A DNA stretch of 64,000 bases from Polytrichum commune (lineage: Eukaryota; Streptophyta; Polytrichopsida; Polytrichales; Polytrichaceae), in NCBI GenBank assembly GCA_950295325.1, contig OX485809.1, positions 41,571,081 to 41,635,080 of the forward strand, read 5' to 3'. Position numbers and translations under genes: made by a program. The notes beneath the pieces were generated by a model. The model did no database searches. It was not told the origin of the DNA and saw only the letters and a program-made list of their open reading frames with translations. Below, in pieces: positions 44,701 through 57,550 of the stretch (position 1 is its first letter; the number at the start of each line of letters is the position of its first letter).

Positions 44701-47699
44701 ATTGCCCATAGACACATGAGTCGTGCAATTTAGAAATGATTAGAGTGTTAAAATATATATATATATATATAAAGTGGGAAGTGGTCACTTTTGGTTGTAT
44801 TGGGAGTTCATGTGAGGGTGTTGACTCCAATCAATGTTTGTCACTTCGATGCATGAATATCAAAGATGTTATTTTTGCTAAGAGTGGACTTTTTTATGTT
44901 CGTGTAGAAATGGCCTTTGGTGTTTACAACAACCATTCAGTTTGACATTTGCACACTCTCTAGAATTCATTGCATAGCTAGAAATATGGGACAGTTCACA
45001 TGCTCCAAATGCAAGGTAGCTAACCTATTGTGGTTTGCACATTTTGGCATAAAAATTTGTGGAGGTGCTCAACAATTGAGTTGTTCCCATCCAAATGGAT
45101 CACCGAAGCATTCTGCTCACTTTCCAAGTGAATTTAATTGGTCAAAAGTCTTTGTTGGGGGAATGAAACATGACATTTTCTTGTACATGCCTTCCTTCAA
45201 TATAATTATCTTAAAAGATTAAGGGTTTTCCATGTAAACAACTCATGTCCCATGTTTCAAGATCCTACAGACAAATCCCATTTTAACCTCAAACTTGTCC
45301 ATGAAATATCCCCAACCAACATAGAGTGAAGTGCACCCAAAATAACTCTCTCATAGGCTTGGGAAGTTAAGGGTTAAGGACCACGTATTTGAGGTGTTTA
45401 CTGGCATTCAATAAAACAGTTTCCACAAGGAATTTAATTTCGGACTAAGGTATATCAAGATCATGAAGTTTATTGACATAGGAATGAAGGATGTTGCATG
45501 TGATTCTAGTTGTTATGATAGGGGGAGGGAGTGCTTGCCATCAAAGTTGTCTAAAATGTGGGATAAGAATATTATACTATAATAGATAATATGATAAACC
45601 CCCATAAATAAATCTTGAACCTTTATGGGTAATGAATTCCTTGAGGTGGCCATGAAATATACACACCTCTTGGGGAGTAAAAAACAAAAACAAAAACAAA
45701 ACCTCACAAAACACACATTTATAATCAATCGATATTGGGCACACCAAACCCTGTGATGATATTAAAAGGGTGAGATGAGAGCTTCAAGCAGGTTATGCAA
45801 CCTCATTCATTGGAAAAAATAAAAATGTGCAATGTCATTCTATAATCGAATTTATGTATTTAACTTATTTAATTTCACATTTGCTATACATGGATGTCAC
45901 AAAGCCCAAGCGGTTGAAAACAAGGGTGTCCTCATTCACAACCACTCATCACCTCCAATTTGTTTGGGGTTGATGAAGTTCTTTATGGTCTTGGTGCCAA
46001 AAACCCAATGAAGAGCACCTATTTCGAAGTAGGTGTAGAGTTGAGAGGACATTCATTGGAAATTGCTCCCAATTTCCCTTTTGCGCACGTTTGAGTCCAC
46101 TAGAAAGGTGCATAGTGCATACCTATTGCATTATATAGGTAGGAATGTTGGACCTTGTGCCCATTCACCAATCAATTTGATGGTCAACGTTGAAGACAAT
46201 ACCCACCTCCTTAGTAAAAGGATGGAATTAGATATGTGTTTTATTGTTCCCCCGCCGATATTTACCTACAAGGTTGAGCGATTGGCCAAAGCACATTTTT
46301 AAAAGTTTATGGCGGTTGCTATCTCCCCTCCAATCAATAAAACACAAACCCACATGCACGTGTTTTTTTATTTATGTTTATTTTTTATTTTTTAATATGG
46401 TCTTTAGATTGGCATGGACCACAAGCATACATGAACTCACCTTTGCTTCTTTGCTTCTTTTTTCCTTCTTCCTTTTTCACTTTACTTCACCTTCAAAGGG
46501 AGGAGGGGGAAAACATTGAGAAACATTGTAGAGCTATGTGCTTGTTATGTTAAGTCAAGTTATTCCCTATATCGGAGTAAGACATCTTGACTTAGCCTAA
46601 TATGACCATATTAGAATGAATCAACAACAAACTTAGGAGGGGACATGTTACCCCACACACACACACACCATTGTTAGGTGCCATGAACCAAATTCTATGT
46701 CATGTCATGTCATGTGGAAGGTTACTTACTTGCTGAAATTCAATTTCTAAACTAAAACCTTCCTCTAATCAAGTCACTCCTCAAAACAAACTGATAGTTC
46801 AATTATGGACTTTATAATCTTATTATTGAATGTCTTCAATTGCTAAGGACTATAAGGTGTTCTAACACTTTCACCTTCAACTTCTTTGGTCACCACAAAT
46901 CCTTGGTGGTGGTACGTGCCAATAGTACCATGCTTAAGGTGAACAAGGATAGTACACTATTCCTCATACAAATATGCATTGTATGTAGTCTTACAACGTA
47001 TCTTAAGATTGGATAATAAAAAGTTATGTTTTTTGTGTGTACAACGCTTTGTAATGACATTGAAAACCAATCAATTTGTTCATCAAAATAGATGTTTTGT
47101 TCATAAACTTTGCATGGTGCACACGTGATCATTTTGCTAGAGAGCAATGATGCCAACCGGGGTGGGTATAAATGAGCCACACTTCACACGATTATCCTGA
47201 TAACACAAAAACCAACTTTGGAAGAAACTATTTAGGTCTTCCTTTTTCTTTTTTCTTTTTTATTGGGGGAGATATGGAGATTAACTTCCTCATGGTACTC
47301 TAAACACCATGTGCATTATCAAAATATTTTGAATTCTTGAACGTGATGAACATGTGTGAGCCCGAAATCGTACTCACATTAATCCTTAATCGCAACAACA
47401 TGGCTAATACGTTGATTATACGCTTGATGGAATTATCAAGTGATGAGAAAGGTTAGGTGTTGAATATCTCGGTAAAATTAAGCTAAGAGGTAATCAGGAG
47501 CTAGAAGTGAAATTAACCTTAGGGGATAGAGGGAATGTGAAGACATAAGCGTTTAATGGAGAGTCTAGTAAAAACGTACTTAGAAAGACCAAGAAAAGTC
47601 AATAGAATAAAGGAGGGGTCGTAATGAGGACCGTTATTTATTGAACGATAGTTACATGAATAGCTCAAGAGGATGGGTAAGCGCCGGTTGGTTGGGTAC
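41766..47699. other. Long gene-poor stretch
   Basis: 41860-42470 is GC-richer and not explained; the minus open frame at 42076-42453 is not recognised. An (AT)n run lies at about 44752-44771 and a (CA)n run near 46653-46668. The remainder is AT-rich with no supported gene. Confidence 0.35.
44752..44771. repeat. (AT)n microsatellite
   Basis: About ten AT dinucleotides in a row. Confidence 0.9.
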
Positions 47700-47835
47700 T
47701 AATTTCCTGCCTAGAAATCACTAGCCAAGCCATGCGTAAGACACTAAACGGTCAGACGGACTCAATGGGAATCGAACCCGGACCGTCTAAGTGTAATACA
47801 AACATCCTTCCTCAACCAACCGAGGAGACATGGCT
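47700..47835 (-). repeat. tRNA-derived SINE-like sequence
   Basis: On the minus strand a Pol III B box GGTTCGATTCCC (47769-47780) is preceded by an A-box-like CTCGGTTGGTTGAGG (near 47810-47824), at tRNA-like spacing. The D-arm can pair (TCCT/AGGA), but the anticodon stem does not form and the T stem has only three pairs, so this is not a tRNA gene. The unit's 3' end and tail are not defined. Confidence 0.45.
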
Positions 47836-47890
47836 TGGTGACCACAACCACAACGACTCACAACTTATACCGTAACACGAGCGTGATAAC

Positions 47891-47972
47891 TTGGTAACAA
47901 CTATGGTGGGTTATTTTTATCTTATCTATCTAATTATCTATTTATCTATCTATGAGTTTTATTTATCTATGA
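47891..47972. repeat. Degenerate TATC/CTAT microsatellite
   Basis: Repeated TCTAT and TTATC units over about 60 bp. Confidence 0.7.
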
Positions 47973-49950
47973 GGCTAGGGGGAGAAGGAGTCAATGGAAG
48001 AAACGGGAAAGTGGGTTTGAAAGGGGGAGAGGCCAAAGGAAAAGGTCTTGACCCACTTTTTCTCTCGGGCGGCCCGAAAGATGCCGGGCAACCCGGGAAA
48101 AAAGGTAGAGGTTGGAGGGGTCTCGGGAGGTAGGAGGTAGGGAGCTCATTAGGCATGTAGAGAGGTAGGGAGAAAGGGAGGAGGAGCAAGAGGGCGAAGC
48201 CCTGCTCGGTTGGAGATTGATAAAATGCAAGTTTTTTAGAGGTAGAGGAGGCAGAGGGAAGGCAGAGGAGGCGAAGCCCTGCTCCGTTAGGAATCGAGGC
48301 AAGGCAAGGGGAGGCGTAGGGGTAGAGTGCAGAGAGGAGGTGGGGACGTTGAAGCCGAAGGCAGGGCATGATGAGCAAAGTGGGCGGAATAGCACAAGAG
48401 AGGAGTGAGGTGAAATATGGCGGATGCGGCACAAGGTTTGTTGGTCTTGAGCAAGCAACCATGGAGGTGAAGGTAGCCAAATACTGAGCTTCATCGTCTC
48501 ATCCTGGGCGGTAGTCAAGATCGGTCGTAGAACCAGAGGAGGACGAGGATGAGAACTGAGGAGCTCCTTCGGTGACGCACCTCCTCTCAGGTACCGGGAT
48601 GAGACTTCGGTGGGAGCTCATATGAATCAGGAGATTCGCAAGAGCGTAGGCGCATCAATGTCTATGGGCAAGCGTCGGTGGTAGCTACTATATGCTCACC
48701 AGTGGTCATGGTGGGAGTGGAAATGGTGAGAAGGAGGAAGGACAATATTCTGTCGAATCGGGGACATTCTGGAGTTGCAGAACGATTCGTAGCCCTGAGG
48801 CATTGCGTGGTGCGTCTAGGGAATTGTTATTGATCCTCTTCAGGCTCTGTTAGGTAGCCGATCCGGGAAGGAGGTTACAGATCCAAGGTGCAGAGAGCTT
48901 GACCATGTGAACCGCTGGCTGGTGAACCTAGTTTTGGGTCGGTTAGTAATTTTGGAATGCAGGTGGCCGTTTAGATCATGATTGTGGGCGGTTCCTCAAT
49001 TCAACAGGAATTGGCGGTGACGGTGGTGTATGAAGGATCGGAAGAGCAAACTAGAGAGCGGGTGTGAAGGACGAAGCTAGTAGAAGCAGTCAGGAAGGTA
49101 AGATTACTGAGGGCATCCAGTCGAGGAACCTAACAACCGTTGCTAGACTAATGCATTTGGCTGCACGGGTATGCCGCCGAAGGGTGGGCTGATAGTCTGT
49201 GGGGGAGGGAGAATAATTTCGGTGCACAAATAAGGAGGTCGAGCAGAGAACAAGTCTCGGAACCATCACCGCCAGAGGAGTGAGGAGGTTGGGAACGCAC
49301 GACTATTCGGAGTGGACTGCAGACCGGTGGAATTCACAGCAAGGTGTCGAATTGACAAGGGCCTTGACGCATAAGGCGAGGCCAGTAAGGTGCTACCCAA
49401 CAATCGGAAGAAATGGCAGTGGCCGGGGCAGCCAGGGAATCACGGCATCACTGGGAGGACTGGACTTGCAGAAACAGGTGAACTGATGCAATCTGACCGC
49501 CGACCATGTGCAACAGTAGGGAGCGTAGGGGAATCACTTGAGGGGGAGATCCGTAACATATTCTTCGGAGTCTGTACCAACATGAAGCAGGTTCGACCAG
49601 GAGGAGGTTCGGCACGAGGCCTGAGTTCTCGCAGGAGGTGCACCGGTAGTTGCAGGGGTTGCAGAACACAACTGTGGCAATGGGAGTCGAGTTGAATTAC
49701 AAGGTTACTATCAGGAGGGATTGAGTGACCAAGGAGGCTCAAGCCGGTATATGTTGCCGTAAGGTGGAGGGCTAATGGCAGGCGCTGGTGCCAACAATCG
49801 TGGAAACTATGGAGCAAGGTGTGGTTGGAAGACTGCGCTCAAGCAAGGCATACAGTCCCAGGGAGCCATGGCCGAGGCTAGGCAATGAAGTCAGGCTTAT
49901 GTGAAGATTACCCGTGAGCTGCCTTCGGCGGAAGGGGTAGCCTAGTTTGA
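47950..49950. other. Purine-rich, GC-richer island of unknown origin
   Basis: The plus strand is strongly enriched in G and A for about 2 kb, sharply unlike both flanks. It contains a direct repeat of GGCGAAGCCCTGCTC(G/C)GTT at about 48194 and 48269. Opposite-strand frames at 47959-48518 are open only because of the composition. Possibly the leader of an unrecognised retroelement or a decayed gene; no motif supports either. Confidence 0.35.
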
Positions 49951-52900
49951 ATAAGGTCCTAGGAAGTAGAGATTTAGGTAGTATAGTTGTTTGAACTAGC
50001 GCATGTATTGCATTGAAATGGCATTGTGATGGTAAGCGTTCTTAAACGCTTGCAAGTGTAATAAAGAGATAAAGGTGTTATACACACCACTTCTACCGAA
50101 CATTTCCTCCTTGCTTGCACTCGTGATGTGAAGATTGAATGTAGCTTAAGATCCCTCACCCGGACTAGGACGCAATCGAAGGGTGAGGGGGATTTGAGCT
50201 TACAACATGTGCATTGGTGGTGTGTGTTAATTGTTTTAAGGGAAGTCGGTTGTGTCAAGTAGTATACTACATGTACCTATGTACAAAGTTTGGCTTCATA
50301 TTTTGTGCCAATCAAATAAGGGGGTCCAATGGAAACCTACACCCTATGCATTTAAGGTGGATTCATCCAAAGCTAATCTCAGTAGATAGATTCAAAATGT
50401 CTAGTGTAGATTGTAGGGTCAAATTTGCTAATAGAATAGATATCCAAATTATAAGTAGTTCCCAATGTTTCCACTTTCAACTTACTTGATTGGCATGGTT
50501 CATTTGCCACCATGTATTGTTTGATCCATATACCTAGTTTACACATTTTATGGTTCCTTGTTAATCTTTTCTAGGAGAGAACTCAATACTACATAATAAT
50601 GTCCTCCATTCACTTCAACAGTTCAAGTTCAATGTTGAAATTCCTTTAAAATAACATTAGATTGATCCTAATATAGGGTAGACTCAGGTACATCACTCAA
50701 TAGGATTTTTGTGCACCATATGTGGTTGTGGGGTATTTTGTGCATGCTATTTACCTCCATGACATGATTGAAAAGCTCCATGTACAGTAGTTACTTAATT
50801 CTCTAACATGAGCTATTTCATTCCACCCTACCATTAGTTATATTGCAAATGTCATTGCATTTTTTGATAGTCTAAAGTGTAAAAATAATGTAATTCAAAA
50901 CTATACATATTGGAAAAGTGGTGCAAACAAACATGGCCACAAATATGTAGGATCCATAAATACCATTGCAAATCCATACAAGTGCAAAAAATTGGTTCCA
51001 AAGAAGCACCTCTTTCCAAGAAAATAACATGAGTAAAAATGCAACAAGAAATTCAAGCACAATTTTAAAAACTACGTGTAAATTGGCAAATTTAGGGTTT
51101 AATATTACATTACCCTCATGCATCACAAAAGAGGGCTTAGGGAGGAAACACAACAAGAGTGAACGTGTATTCATAAGCACAACATCCACTCCATGGCAAT
51201 CTAACCCCAGCCGCAATGTGTTCTTTATTTGTATATTGTGTTTGGTGACAAACTTTGACAATTGCTTTGCATCATTCTTATCTAGAGTGTATACAACATT
51301 TGTTGGATATAATGCAATCCACGTTAACTCATTTGCTATAGGTGTGATCATAATTAAACTTGTACCGGCCATGTTGTCTTCTATAATATTGCACTATAAC
51401 TTTTATGTGGTAATTGTTAAGATTTCTCCTCCTTGATTTATTTTGTGCGGGCCAGGAGGACAACCGGTTGTCTTAAAGCGCCAAAATGTGTACCATTGGG
51501 CCTCTGCAAGGCTTGCACCCTACCCACCATGAACCCTCGTATACCCCATTTAGAATGCTACTAGCATTTCCACTTAATCCAAAGTTTGTAAAACTTCATG
51601 TTTTCCTTTTTCCTACACATTTCAAAGTGGATGATAGCATGATCATGTTCCTTTAAACAAAATGCACCCCACAATCTAACCCTATACATAACAAATTAGA
51701 TCCGCCGGAAGGTCTTGCTTGGAGACAATTGTCATGGGTGTTGAATTGAATGCTTTGTTTAATTCTCGCTAGTCTATATTTGGATAGGATGATATTACCA
51801 CTGAGCTGCAAAAAATGTGGACTTGTAATTGGAATGTCTATCAATTTGGAATTGATGTATACCTCTAAAAGAATGGCCGATTGGGGTTTGTAAGCAAACT
51901 ACAGTGTCCTTGTTTACAATTCTAAAGTAATACAAATTATAATGTTTAATTTTTGCCATGTAATTATCAAAACAATGTCCTTGTTTTGATGTCACACTAC
52001 AATCTTTACAACCCACTGATAAATCATAATACATCTTACGCTTGATGATCTTTACTTTATATAAAATAAGACTCATGTATATGTTATAATGTTAATTACA
52101 AGAGATTCAAAGAAACATATATTGTCTTACCAAATGTTTACACTACATAGGGAACTTTTGTGTCAATTCCCAGCACTTACATCCACGGAGGTGATTCAAA
52201 CATTCCACAATTCTAAGAGATTGAATGACTTACATCAAAGAGTAATTCCCCGAAAGCTCATCCCCATCCACATAACAAACAAAGTGGCAAGTATGAAGTA
52301 CGAGACCAATTTAACGCATTCACTCTCACTTGTGGCCATCAAACATAAATACAATCAACACATTCCTCCTCGTTTCACTAGATGACAATATATGAATGTG
52401 CCAAAAAGGCGCAAATCCCAAGAAAGCCCGAAATAAAATGACCAACATTGCAAAGTCATTCAAGCTGCGAACCTTGACAAAAAAAAGAAAAGAAAAAGTA
52501 AAGCGAATTGATGACTTGCGTGTCTAAGCTCAAGCAAAAAACCAAGCTCCAAGCTCCAAACCCAACAAGCCCCTAAACGAGAGCAATACAAGCAAAACTC
52601 TAGCACTCAATAAGGTGGGGAAGATGACCCCTGACTACATCCCAAATTTTTGCCCATTTTTCTCACGATCATCGAATGAATATTTCATCCATCCAACATG
52701 AAACATCCTTAGTGCATGCTTACAAATATATTATACTAAATTATAGAACCTAGGATCGTGAACTTCACCCCCTATATTAGTTCTACTAAGAAGTAATGGC
52801 CCACATAACATTATTCAGATTCATAACAATGTTTTGTGGGATTGACAATGTTCCACAAAATATTCCCTGATATTTCCCACATTCAGTTTGAATGTTATGC

Positions 52901-53104
52901 ACATTGTATGCCTATCTGCTTCATTTATAATTGGATTGTCTACTTTTGATGGAGCCTTCATTATTTGGAATTCCTTTATATTTTTTATTGAAATTGAAAT
53001 TTAATCCTCCCTATATTATGCCGCACATCAATTTTAAAAAGCATTAAGTGACCTACCCGGGAGGGTAGTTGAAGTAACCACTACAAGTAAAAACTAAAAC
53101 ATGC
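49951..53104. other. Intergenic DNA
   Basis: AT-rich. A 166-codon minus frame at 50872-51372 and a 156-codon plus frame at 50966-51436 overlap each other; neither shows a known motif. No element ends were seen. Confidence 0.3.
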
Positions 53105-53129
53105 AGGTATAATGCGATTACTTTCTTAA

Positions 53130-54049
53130 CCCCTAAAGGACCGTAAGGCCCCCAGGGGGCTTTTGATTGTAGAAAAGTGCAAATTGGATGAGATTGTTCC
53201 AAAGAAGTCCAAATTTGCGGGGAGAGGACCCTGGCCGTTTTTGCGAGATGGATCCAATGGTCTTTTCCGATCAGAAAATCATGAAGGATTGGATTTTTGG
53301 CGAATTCTTTGAGTTTTCAGTTTTTGGGCCCAATCTCATTGCTTGGAGACTTCAGAGTCCCATATCTTCTTTTCCACACCTCAAAATTTGACGAAAAAAA
53401 TTCCACATGAGGGTCATAATGTTCTTTACATGTGGTAAAAATTTTAGATGTTTTGGGGCACTTCTAAGGACCGTAAGGCCCCCAAGGGGCTTTTGATTGT
53501 AGAAAAGTGCAAATTGGATGAGATTGTTCCAAAGAAGTCCAAATTTGCGGGGAGAGGACCCTAGCTGTTTTTGCAAGATGGATCCAATGGTCTTTTCCGA
53601 TCAGAAAATGATGAAGGATTGGATTTTTGGCGAATTCTTTGATTTTTCAAATTTTGGGCCCAATCTCATTGCTTGGAGACTTCAGAGTCCCATATCTTTT
53701 TTTCCACACCTCAGAATTTGACGAAAAAATTTCCACATGAGGGTCATAATGTTCTTTACATGTGGTAAAAATTTTAGATGTTTTGGAGCACTTCTAAGCA
53801 ATCTGATTCCAGCATAAGTACGAAGTACCCCCTGCCCAAACAATTTCCATCAATCTTCTCAACATTGGCGATTTCTCAGAAATTGTGCGATCTTGTTGAT
53901 CTTTTTTTCATAAACAAGCTATGTAAGTCTTCTTTAGTTTCAACCGTACCGATTGTGAAAATTACCCCACACTAATAAGAAATTGAGCTTGCTACAAGAG
54001 CTAATCAAGAAAACATGACCTAAGCTAAACACCCCCGGTCCTTTAGGGG
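53130..54049. mobile_element. Non-autonomous piggyBac-like element (920 bp)
   Basis: Perfect inverted ends of 14 bp, CCCCTAAAGGACCG...CGGTCCTTTAGGGG. TTAA lies on both sides, at 53126-53129 and 54050-54053. TTAA targets with C-rich/G-rich tips are the hallmark of piggyBac transposons, which excise precisely. Related copies of the host repeat without the element show one TTAA at the same place (60259-60262 and 63091-63094, minus orientation). Inside is a 330-bp tandem duplication and no transposase frame, so it would depend on an element elsewhere. Confidence 0.75.
53137..53796 (+). repeat. 330-bp tandem duplication inside the piggyBac-like element
   Basis: Copies at 53137-53466 and 53467-53796 differ by only about ten bases. 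Both begin GGACCGTAAGGCCCCC(A) and contain CAAATTTGCGGGGAGAGGAC and GAAGGATTGGATTTTTGGCG. Each copy also repeats the inner part of the left tip. Confidence 0.9.
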
Positions 54050-54084
54050 TTAATTGGACACCTATATTTGATTGATATGTGGTT

Positions 54085-54121
54085 AGAAGAAGAAGAAGAA
54101 GAAGAAGAAGAAGAAGAAGAA
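54085..54121. repeat. (AGA)n microsatellite
   Basis: About twelve AGA units, inside copy 2 of the GGGTGTTATT family; absent from the other copies. Confidence 0.9.
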
Positions 54122-54384
54122 TGTTCAAAAGAGGTTGGATTGTGTTTTTAAATTTTCTGAACTACTTCACACTCAACAATGAACACAACTGAGAGAGCCT
54201 ATGTATTCAGTTAAAGATTCAGCAATCATGCACTTCCAGTTGCCATAACTGAAACATGGGATGTTTGGTTTTCAATATGATTTGTGTTGATGCTTCATCG
54301 TAGATTTTCTAATGCCCACAAGTTTCTTTTTGTAAATTTAATCGGCAGAAGTTGGAGAACATGTAAAAGTAATCGAATAACACC

Positions 54385-55239
54385 GACATACCTTAAGCAA
54401 TAACCTTACCAAGGGAGGGGGGTAACCTCTTGTAACTGCTCATTATTGGCTGTACATGGGCCCGGATTTTTGAACCCATTGGACGGTGGGACCGTGGGAC
54501 CGTGGGAGTGGGGCCCGACAAGTAAAGGACCCCAAAGCCATCATTACAAATCAACAAGCCAATGAGGGAGAAGTCCCGGTGCCCATATGTGTAAGGGTGA
54601 GTTTTCATGTAGGCTGCTCATCCATCACATTTTGGTGGGAATAAGGACAAACTCGTTCAAATGTAGATGGAATTTGGTGGGGGCAGGGTTCGTATGTGTC
54701 AACTAGTTACTCCCATCTTTTCAAATCAAGGCCCACCTACTATCCTTCTTCTCCATGTTACAAAGTGTGGAGTTCTAGACCATTTGTCTTCAAACCCTTT
54801 GGTGTCCAACACTTGTAGGTTTCAAGTGCTTTAGTCTAGAGGCCCATGCCCATGTCCGTCCACATTCTAGTAGGCCACCATAATGTGGTTGGTTAGCCAC
54901 TTGTGCTTATCTACATGACAAACACCTCCAACTCACTATCATCTAGAATCCAGTGGGTGGGTAGCCTACATGGAAACTGGTCCTAAGTACACCATGCACC
55001 ATGACACAGTGCCCTAACTTACTTGGAGAAGAATGCCATAGTGGGTTCATTGTAACGTGTGTGGGTTCTTTTTTAATTTTGATTTTATTGGAGGCAATTG
55101 AAACAAACTTCATTTCAATGTGAGTCAAAGTGTACAAAGCCACAAGGGACCTTGAAAAGAAAGCCCGGTGGGCTCTTTTGGGTGCACCCTATGGAACTGA
55201 AACAACCCACAATAAGTAATAAACATGATTAACTAAGCC
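54385..55239. other. Intergenic DNA
   Basis: No gene or element recognised. A GGACCGTGGGACCGTGGGA-type short repeat lies near 54488-54508. Confidence 0.35.
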
Positions 55240-56152
55240 AACATTAGGTGCCCGTATGTTCCAATGCATGATTTTAGTGTTATCTCTATGGTAAAGAAGT
55301 TTGTTTTCTCCCCACACTTAGTCGTGTTTTCTAAAAACGTCATCATAGATGGTGTGACCTTGTCTGCCCACTTGTGAGTCGTGTCCCATGCAATTCTAGC
55401 GTTCTCAACTAGACTTTGCCAAATAAGTTGTTGCGTTTGCTTGCCATCCCACATGGTTGTTGTTAAATGTGAACGTTTCTTTCAACCCAAATGGTCCACA
55501 TCGTGATGCCTCATACCAATAACTAGATTATGGAAAAGTTTGATAAGTGATGAGGGAATTTTCTTTGTGAAAATACCACGGTGCTAATCCAAAGGTTTCC
55601 AAGGCCAATTTGGCAAAGTGGCATGCTATGCATACAACCCTACAATCACAAAATATGTGTAATGCTTCCATAAATGGGAGCAAGGCACATGTGACATTTA
55701 TCATCAATATCTATAATAAACCTAGCTCTCCAAGACTTAACCGCAACTCCTTTATTTATATTGATTGGGTGAATGAGCCTTCCTTTTTGTTGCAAGCCTT
55801 GTCCCACATATTGCCCCATTTCAGTGAGTCTAGGAGAAAGACTGCCATGTCACCTAGAAGGGATTAACCTAGGAAACAAGATTTTTGACTAGAGGAGATT
55901 CGTTATAAGGGAGGAAGTGACCTAAGAAAGTCTTATTTGGTCTTCCACTTAAGCCAATTGGAGTCAATATTCAAAGTATCCTTTATCCCAATTTATATAC
56001 ATTCATACTAAACTTTATTTCTCTCCTTTGCTAATGGTGCACATTCTCAGAAGTCTAAACCACCTTTGTTTGATGGTGATGTCAAGTTCCTTAGGGTGTT
56101 CGTATTCAAGATACTCATGTTGACCAAAATTTGAAAGCCTTTAGGTGCCTGT

Positions 56153-56168
56153 GGGGGGGGGGGGGGGG
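56153..56168. repeat. G homopolymer (about 16)
   Basis: Run of about 16 G within the LINE remnant; length is likely variable and error-prone. Confidence 0.85.
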
Positions 56169-56902
56169 AGAAGAGGTAGGAGCCCAAAAACAATCATCAA
56201 TCATAGGTCTAAATAGCTTGCTCCTTTGGAAAATAACTATAGGGTGGGCATCTTGGTTGTTACTTTCAAAGCATCCTACCGAGCTACCAAAGGGGGCTTG
56301 GATGTTGTGATGTTCAACTAACAATTTCCATTGGTTAAGAATGGAGTTTGTCAAAGTTTTAGTTGCCCTATACTCCCTCTATTGAGTTGAAGATTATGAG
56401 CAATTTTAGTCGCGGCATGGGGTTGGTTGTTCTCTAAGTCCCCCATGTTTTGAATGAGGCTAAGTCCACTTATGTCAAGATGAGCTACCCTATTCTTTAA
56501 AAAACCAAACCCAATGCCTTGAATTTCTAGGTGCCACCAAAGACATGTGTTAAGAACTTGGTAACTATCTTGCAGTAGTAACATTGTCACATGTTCTAGC
56601 ATATTCTCAAAGGCTTTCCCAACTCTTTTCCAAATACTAGATCTTGAGGCTGGGAGGAAATGACTAAGGAACATCCATCCCATCCCATTTCTCCATGTCT
56701 TATTCATATTTGGAGAGGCACTACTTTATCTGAAGCGTATAAGTTAAGCATTTGAACGTTTGATCTTTGACTCTCAAAAACCTTGATGGTCCGTTTAACC
56801 ATTAGATTCTTTGTGGCCGTCTCAGGGTCAACGAGGCTAAAACCTCATTCTTAAGTTTGGTACAACAATCCATTCATGCCACTCTAGCTCTAACATGCTC
56901 TA

Positions 56903-57550
56903 AAGTAATCTCCCACTTAAGTACACACTTTGAAACAGAGTCGTTGGTGCGTACTTAGTTGGTAGGTGCATACTCTACTCATATCGCTTTCTAGACCCTC
57001 TGATTTGATGAATTACAATGGTAGACAGATGAAACTTGAGGCAACCTGCTTGACCGAAGCCCAATGATGTGAAATCATTGCAAAGTTGAACAAGTTGAAT
57101 GCGCCGAGCAAGCAGGCGTTGGGGCGGGAGTGTGAAGTCAATGAAGGTGCCATCCAGAAAGTTGTGGGAATGATGCGAATCGAAGAAGAACCACCCATCG
57201 ATGACAAAATCCAACCTATCGAGACATTCGATGAATCTGTAAGTGCTACCAACTTCAAAGGCTTTGAAGCTCTACTGTTCTTGACATTGATGACCAAATG
57301 CTTTGCTTCGATGTTCAAACGGAAGCTAGACAAATGTATGATGAACTGTGACGATCGTTTGAGACGTTTCAACGAAACGTTAACAAATTGACAATGACTG
57401 TCAAGTTTACAAAATTCATGCATTCACGACAAATGACTCTACATAACATGTTCAAACAATAAAGTACAAACCATGATTTTTGTCAAAAAAATTGCTCACT
57501 TAACCGGGATACGTACTTAGACGGGTGCACACTTAAGCGGGAGAATATTG
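56903..57550 (+). mobile_element. Second pogo/Tigger-like deletion derivative, inserted in the LINE
   Basis: Flanked by TA at 56901-56902 and 57551-57552. Ends: AAGTAATCTCCCACTTAAGT, and on the right the complement of CAATATTCTCCCGCTTAAGT. Plus frame 57086-57391 (101 codons) begins with LNAPSKQALGRECEVNEGAI, which looks like the first helix-turn-helix of a CENP-B/pogo-type DNA-binding domain. It passes directly into the acidic segment EEEPPIDDKIQPIETF shared with 16901-17272. The DDE catalytic core between these parts is missing, so it is an internal deletion. Confidence 0.7.

Larger units (their letters stand above)
53105..54384. repeat. MITE-like repeat, GGGTGTTATT family, copy 2 (split)
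   Basis: The left end (GGTATAATGCGATTACTTTC) and the body from 54054 (TTGGACACCTATATTTGATT, CTACTTCACACTCAACAATG, TTAATCGGCAG) to GTAATCGAATAACACCG match the copies at 40403-40762 and 59928-60284. It is interrupted at a TTAA by the piggyBac-like element, and contains an (AGA)n expansion. Confidence 0.6.

Noticed and set aside
47700-47835. A true tRNA gene on the minus strand
   Set aside because: The anticodon stem does not pair and the T stem is weak, so a SINE-like relic is the better reading.
47959-48518. Minus-strand frames of about 175 codons rich in Pro, Leu and Ser
   Set aside because: Two frames of the same strand are open at once, which follows from the purine/pyrimidine skew rather than from coding.
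50872-51436. Two overlapping opposite-strand open frames of 166 and 156 codons
   Set aside because: Neither has a recognisable motif, both lie in AT-rich DNA, and one shadows the other. Length alone is not enough here.
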